Origin: Tuctoria greenei
Lineage: Eukaryota > Streptophyta > Magnoliopsida > Poales > Poaceae
Reading direction: 5' to 3'
DNA length: 64,000 nucleotides
Assembly (NCBI GenBank): GCA_036927565.1
Contig: JAYESD010000005.1
Location: forward strand, 95,148,301-95,212,300
In this document: piece after piece, positions 59,100 to 64,000 of the stretch
Layout: each line of letters opens with the position of its first letter
Position numbering within the stretch: the stretch's first letter is position 1
The notes under the pieces: generated by a model
Databases searched by the model: none
What the model saw: only the letters and a program-made list of their open reading frames with translations
What the model was told of the DNA's origin: nothing
Program-made: the position numbers and the translations under genes

Positions 59100-59440
59100 C
59101 ATCATTTAACTCGACCGGCGGCGAGGGCTAGGAGGGAGGCGGCACGGAGACGGAGATGGGAAGGTTGAAGGGTTTAGGGTTTACCGTGAAGCTTGGCGGC
59201 GACAGCAATGGCTTCGCTTGGCGTACATGGAAGTGACGAGGGCGAAGCAAACAGACAACGGCGAAGCTCGGTGGCGACGGCGAAGCTCGGTGGCGACGGC
59301 AAACTCGGTGGCGATGGCAAAGCACGGCGAGGAGAGCAGTGAAGACTTGGCGGCAAACAAAATTTTGGCAGCTTGACGGCGTCTAAGTGATTTCTCCCGG
59401 GTTAGGTTTTTCCAACACAGCCGAGGGGTATATATAGACG
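59100..59440 (-). promoter_or_regulatory. Core promoter and GC-rich first exon of the CACTA-2 minus gene
   Basis: TATATATA at 59429-59436. On the minus strand it is followed by CCCCTCGG and then a GC-rich transcribed-looking stretch with short direct repeats of CGGTGGCGACGG. The arrangement mirrors 61311-61340 on the plus strand. A start site is inferred, not seen. Confidence 0.55.
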
Positions 59441-61310
59441 CCTATTTTCTCAGGCGGATTTTAAGTACCGACCGCCACAGAAGATCGTTATCTCAGGTGG
59501 GTTTTACTTACCAACCACCTACGAAGATACAATTATCTCAGGCGGTTGGTAAGTAAAACCCGCCTGAGATAACCTTTTTCTCAGGCGGTTATTCAGTAAA
59601 AACCGTCTGAGAAGATCTTTACATAAGCTTAATTAATATTCTTTTCATATATTAATATTCTTTTTCTCGGGCGGTTATTAAGTACCAACTGCCTGAGAAG
59701 ATCTTTACTTCTTCTAAATTAATATTCTTGATTAAATGTGGGGCCTTTAAAAAGCCCAAATTCCACTTTCTTGTAATATCCTTGATTAGTAAAGGTTACC
59801 ATTAAATTTCACTTCGTAAAGCCTTTGAAATTGGCCAGAACATAAAAAACATATAATAATTGCTATTTGTCATTTTTCTATCTTGATGAATATAATGATA
59901 TTTTGATTTATTTTCTCAATGGACATTTTTAGTCATCATTCCAACCTCTATGAATTTTTTTCAGATTTTTAAATTTTTGTTTGAATCAATGTGTGTTCAA
60001 AATTTGAGGAATGCCTCATATGTATATGAGCATTTAGTTGGAATGATGGATAATTTGAATTTTGACATGTTGGAATGCTTTATAAAATTAACAAAATTCA
60101 TACATGTATAAATAATACAAATATGTTCATTCAAAAAAATTTCAGTGAAGGATCCTTTTTTTAGGAGATACACAAATGTGAATAATATGTGCGTATAAAT
60201 TATTCTGATATTTACCAAAACATTACAATGTCAGCTATACAAGTTTTAAAATATTTGGTTCAGGTGGTAGATGTTAATTTTTGAAAAATATAGAAGAAAG
60301 AATCATCAAATTTGGAGTCAATTTGCAGAATATATACATGTTTAAGTATTTATATTGAAACGTAAATAAAAAAAGAAGCAAGGGAAAAGGAAACTGAAAA
60401 ACAGGCTCGGGCAATTATCTCAGGCGGTTGGTAAGTAATATCCGCCTGAGATAACATTTTATCAGGCGGTTATTAAGTACCAACCGCCTCAGAAGATCTT
60501 TACTTCTTCCTAATTAATATTCTTGATTAAATGTGGGGCCTTTAAAAAGCCCAAATCCACTTTCTTGTAATATGATTGATTAGTAAAGGTTACCATAAAT
60601 TTAACTTCATAAAGCCTTTGAAATTGGTCAGAACATAAAAAATATATAACAATTGCTATTTGTCATTTTTCTATCTTGATGAATATAATGATTTTTTTCA
60701 TATATTTTTTCAATGGACATTTTTAGGCATCATACCAACCTCTATGAATGTTTTCAGATTTTTTTAAATTTTTTAAATCAATGTTTGTTCAAAATTTGAT
60801 GAATGCCTCATATGTATATGATCATTTAGTTAGAATGATGAATAATTTGAATTTTTACATGTTGGAATGCTTTATAAAAAGTAACAAAATTCATACATGT
60901 ATAAATAATACAAATATGTTCATACAAACAAATTTTAGTGAAGGATCCTTTTTTTTAGGAGATACACAAATGTGAATAATATGTGCGTATAAATTAATTT
61001 GATATTTACCAAAACATTACAATGTCAGCTATACAAGTTTTAAAATATTTGGTTCAGGTGGTAGATGTTAATTTTTGAAAAATATAGAAGAAAGAATCAT
61101 CGAATTTGGACTCAATTTGCATAATCTATACATGTTTGAGTATTTATATTGGAATCTAAATAAAAAAGAAGCAAGGGATAAGGAAACTGAAGTGGCTCGG
61201 ACAATTATCTCAGTCAGTTAGTAAGTAATACCCGCTTGAGATAATCTTTTTCTCAGGCGGTTATTAAGCACCAACCCCCTGAGAAGAAGTTAAAAACCGC
61301 CTGTGAAAAA
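59440..61310. repeat. Internal hairpin-repeat array between divergent CACTA-2 genes
   Basis: At least eight units of CTCAGGCGG-T-TATTAAGTACC-AA-CCGCCTGAG or variants, each able to form a stem of about 11 bases. They lie at about 59449, 59492, 59537, 59580, 59668, 60418, 60462, 61209 and 61253. The AGGCGG words match the element's terminal array (53158-53600), an arrangement more usual at element ends than in the middle. Confidence 0.85.
59666..61255 (+). repeat. Tandem duplication of about 0.8 kb in CACTA-2
   Basis: 59666-60460 and 60460-61255 align along their length, including TTGATTAAATGTGGGGCC, TTTAAAAAGCCCAAAT, ACCAAAACATTACAATGTC and GCTATACAAGTTTTAAAATA. Small indels and substitutions separate the copies. 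Each copy starts and ends in the hairpin repeats, which suggests unequal exchange between them. Confidence 0.9.
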
Positions 61311-61512
61311 TGTACGCCTATATAAAGACCCCTCGGGCACCACAGTTAAAACGTAACGGTAGAGAATTTCCATCGATGCCGCATGGCTGCCGAAATTTCC
61401 CACCGCCGCGCCGCCGCCCAGCCCGACACTGCCACTTCTCCACGCAGCCCCGCGGAGGCACGCCTCTACCCAGCCCCACATCGCCGATCGTGCTGACGCC
61501 CCGCGCCACAAG
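61311..61512 (+). promoter_or_regulatory. Core promoter and first exon of CACTA-2 TNP2
   Basis: TATATAAA at 61319-61326, then GACCCCTCGG and a GC-rich stretch that ends in a donor-like AAG/GTACGAG near 61511. It is sequence-similar, in inverted orientation, to the promoter at 59429. Transcription direction is inferred from the TNP2 gene downstream. Confidence 0.6.
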
Positions 61513-62736
61513 GTACGAGTAAATTCTCATAGTTTCCTTACTATGCGATGCTACCTTTATTTTTCCATATCAGTTCTTAGTGTCCCTACGCATGTAGTTT
61601 CCTTACTTTTTCTTTGTAAATTTTCATTAGTTGATAAGCTGCTAGTTTTGTGTGTTCTGGTATATTGATTGTGTCCTTTTGCATGTGTGTACATATGCAT
61701 TTGGACTCAATGATTTGGAGGTTTGGTCTTTTAGATAATGATGTATGGACTATATTGTAATAAGCTTATTGTAGTTTGTACCTATTATGTGACATGAATA
61801 TGATATTTAATTAACAGATGATATTGTAGTATATATAAGATACATGGAGCTTACACGAACTTGTAATTGTAGTTTTATGTGTTTTCCTTTTCAATATGTC
61901 ACTTGTGTGTGCATGCCTCCTGCTTGCATATATTTTATTTTGAAAGGGTGATTAGGGTTAGCTTTCTAGGGAGATGGTTTTATAACATGCCCATTTAGTT
62001 ACCATCGTTGGATGGGATCCGACATCAAGATATAACAGACCGGATCCCACCCAGACCTAGCTCATGCTACTGAGCCTGTTTGCCCTACGACTTCAATCCT
62101 TCACCCCCGCTTGCTGCGCCCGACGCCTTCGACTCCATCCGCCTAAAGACGTCGCCCATCTCCTCCAGACTTCGCTCGACGCCGCCGCCTCCCGTCCGCC
62201 ACGCTTTCTGTTCATCGCCAACGCCTCCACCCTACCGCCGCTGACGCCTCCTACCTGCCGCCGCTGCCGATCTCCATTACCTCGCAAGGTACGAGCGTCG
62301 CCAAAGATCCTTTCTTATAACACTGATCTTAGAGTCTTATTTGACGTTGCCGCCGCTCTCCTACGTGCCACCTCTCTCTACAACTCTGTATCAACTTGGT
62401 ATTACAGTAAAAACCTTGAGGACGACCGGACATCAATTAGCCATCGACTAGGGTCGATTAGTCGCCCTAATCGACGACTAATCGTCCTAGTCGACCTAAT
62501 CGCCTCTTAGGCGACTAGGGTCGATTAGATGACTTGTGAACCTTGTGGCCACTAGGAAGCCGAGAAAATTATGAAACAAATTTTCTTGGAACAGTTATGA
62601 ACAGACCTACATGATACTAGTATTCACTCATATGATACAGTCTTGTTATGTCTATGTAAATTCATTTTATAGAATACCTTTAAGGAATATTTGTGGCCAA
62701 ATTTTTTAAATCTTACAAAAATTCTATTATTGAAGC
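61513..62736 (+). other. CACTA-2 TNP2 leader region: intron, GC-rich block, small inverted repeats
   Basis: 61513-62030 is T-rich and intron-like. 62030-62090 holds an inverted pair, GGGATCCG / CGGATCCC. 62090-62300 is C-rich with an open frame and ends again in AAG/GTACGAG, like the first exon's donor. 62440-62530 is a dense set of GTCGATTAG / CTAATCGAC words in both orientations. No protein homology is recognised. Confidence 0.5.
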
Positions 62737-64000
62737 ATGGACCGTCGAGCGTGGATGTATAACATGCCCAGACCCGGTCCTATGTACATTCATAATGTTG
62801 CAAATTTTATTGAAGCATCCAAAAGACATACAAAGTTGCAAAAGATAGATGACATATTATGTCCATGTATCGATTGTGAAAATAAGATTGCTTGGACGGA
62901 TACTATAGTAATCCAATCTCATTTGGTGAAAAGAGGTTTCAAAAAAAACTACACAATATGGACAGAGCATGGTGAGTTAGATACACATGACGTGGATAAA
63001 GATGATGAGAGAGGTTTAGATGATGATAATGTTCATATCGATGATGGTAGTGATAATCAAGATGGTGATGATGATGATGATGAGTTCGATTGTGAGGAGA
63101 TGTTGCGTCACATTGAACCATATGCATTGACTTCTATGGGAGCAAGTAAAGGTTTAAGTAAAATGCAGACATTGCAGAATGCGGCAATGGAGCTTTTATA
63201 TGATGAATCAAACGGTCGTGATAAAGAGTTTACTACATTGCGTGCAGTCTTAGAACTACTAAAGTTGAAAGCTACACACTGATGGTCCGATTGTAGTTTC
63301 TCTGATCTTTTGAATCTTATGGCAGAAATTCTTCCAAATCCAAATAAACTGCCCAGAAGCACTTATAAAGCAAAGAAACTTCTTTGCCCGATGGCACTAG
63401 GTGTGACAAAAATACACGCTTCTGTGAACCATTGTATTATGTATCGCAAAGAGCATGAGCTCGCAACTAGATGCCCCATTTGTGGTGTCAGTAGATATAA
63501 GTAGGACTACAATCACGAGTATGTTACCAACATGAAAAAGTCTCAGAAGAATAAGAAGTTTATAATTGGTCCTGAAGGTGACGAACTTTTGGTGATGCAG
63601 ACGGGAAGAATAAGAGAAAAATTTCTGCCTTGGTGATGTGGTACCTTCTGGTAATTGATCGCTTGAAGCGTTTGTTCTCAACCCTAGAGAAGCTGAACTT
63701 ATGCGTTGGCATTCCGAGCAATGCAAGAAGAATGAAAACATATTCAACACAGTAGAAAAATTTTGGTATTCAGTATCCAAAATTTGCAAAGGAAATCAGA
63801 AATGTGAGGTTTGCCTTGGGTACAGACGGAATGAATTCGTTTGGTGGAAAAAGGAGCATACACAGCACATGGCCCATGTTGTTAACGTGGTTTTGTCACA
63901 AAAGGAAATATATCTTGTTATCTGTCCTTATCTAAGGTCTGAAACAACCCGACATCGAAATTGATGTGTTCTTGGAACCTTTAATGGAAGATATGGCGAA
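62737..64000 (+). pseudogene. CACTA-2 TNP2-like transposase, N-terminal part (cut by window end)
   Basis: ATG 62737 opens MDRRAWMYNMPRP, the transposase-associated domain start typical of grass TNP2, with ILCPCIDCENKIAWTD and HLVKRGFKKNYTIWTEHGE. An Asp-rich acidic stretch follows. TGA at 63280-63282 falls where a Gly codon is usual, and the same frame continues WSDCSFSDLLNLMAEILPNP, YKAKKLLCPMALGVTKIHAS and CPICGVSRYK to a stop at 63502-63504. After frame changes, ALGTDGMNSFGGKRSIHSTW and EIDVFLEPLMEDMA reach the window end. It is a pseudogene with at least three stops and two frame changes. Confidence 0.9.

Larger units (their letters stand above)
53158..64000. mobile_element. CACTA-2: CACTA transposon with divergent genes (runs off the window)
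   Basis: The left terminus is CACTACTACAA (53158-53168), preceded by TTA as a possible 3-bp target copy. A subterminal array of AGGCGG/CCGCCT motifs follows. A TNPA-like gene with an Ulp1-like domain reads leftward (53780-57496 plus 5' exons). A TNP2 gene reads rightward from 62737 and is cut by the window end. The two are divergent, with an internal repeat array and two inverted core promoters between them. Both genes carry stops or frameshifts. Confidence 0.88.

Noticed and set aside
59128..59356. Pro/Ser-rich open frames at the 5' end of the CACTA-2 minus gene
   Set aside because: GC-rich leader with short direct repeats; no homology, and not continuous with the recognised exons.

Overview
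The window is intergenic DNA from a large plant genome. The mix of elements points to a grass: CACTA elements with TNP2-like, TNPA-like and Ulp1-like genes, a Sirevirus-type Copia element, a Tekay-like Gypsy polyprotein, and a non-coding LTR element with 5-kb LTRs. I see no intact host gene, tRNA, rRNA or organellar insert. Nearly everything is a nest of transposable elements. The coding parts can be recognised by family but are broken by stops, frameshifts and later insertions.

Left part (1-14873): the 3' part of a CACTA element (CACTA-1, + strand). Its TNP2 gene is split by a Copia element, Copia-1 (1711-10427, minus orientation, 5-bp duplication ACAAG). After it come a decayed TNPA-like gene and an unexpected captured host sequence: the C-terminal half of a plant WRKY19-like zinc-finger repeat protein (13462-14073), open except for one stop. 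The element ends in an array of subterminal repeats and a CACTA terminus at 14873. It sits in a remnant Copia-1-family LTR (to 15021), which sits in a piece of a Gypsy LTR (Gypsy-B, 15022-16287).

Middle (16288-38497): Gypsy-A, a degenerate minus-strand Ty3 element. A solo Copia-1-family LTR (18011-19558) interrupts its RNase H. Its 5' LTR is split by a 14.8-kb element (22971-37797, duplication GGCTA) with about 4.95-kb LTRs, a tRNA-Met primer site, a polypurine tract and no coding capacity: the structure of a LARD (large retrotransposon derivative).

Right-centre (38498-50593): Copia-2, a 12.1-kb Sirevirus-type element in minus orientation (duplication ACTGT). It has gag with two zinc knuckles, protease, integrase, a long open RT/RNase H, a 719-codon extra frame in the envelope-like position with four stops, several polypurine tracts and arrays of short CCGGAT/ATCCGG palindromes. 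It landed two bases inside the edge of a Gypsy-B LTR (50596-52330).

Right end (52470-64000): a diverged relative of the LARD LTR, interrupted by a second CACTA element (CACTA-2, from 53158 to beyond the window). CACTA-2 has a minus-strand TNPA-like gene with an Ulp1-like protease domain and a plus-strand TNP2 gene that runs off the end. The two are transcribed away from each other, from similar inverted core promoters flanking an array of hairpin repeats like those at the element's end. One 0.95-kb module is shared by the LARD interior and the CACTA-2 leader. All LTR retroelements here have the same (minus) orientation. Coordinates of pseudogene pieces are approximate to a few codons; LTR ends and target-site duplications were read base by base.
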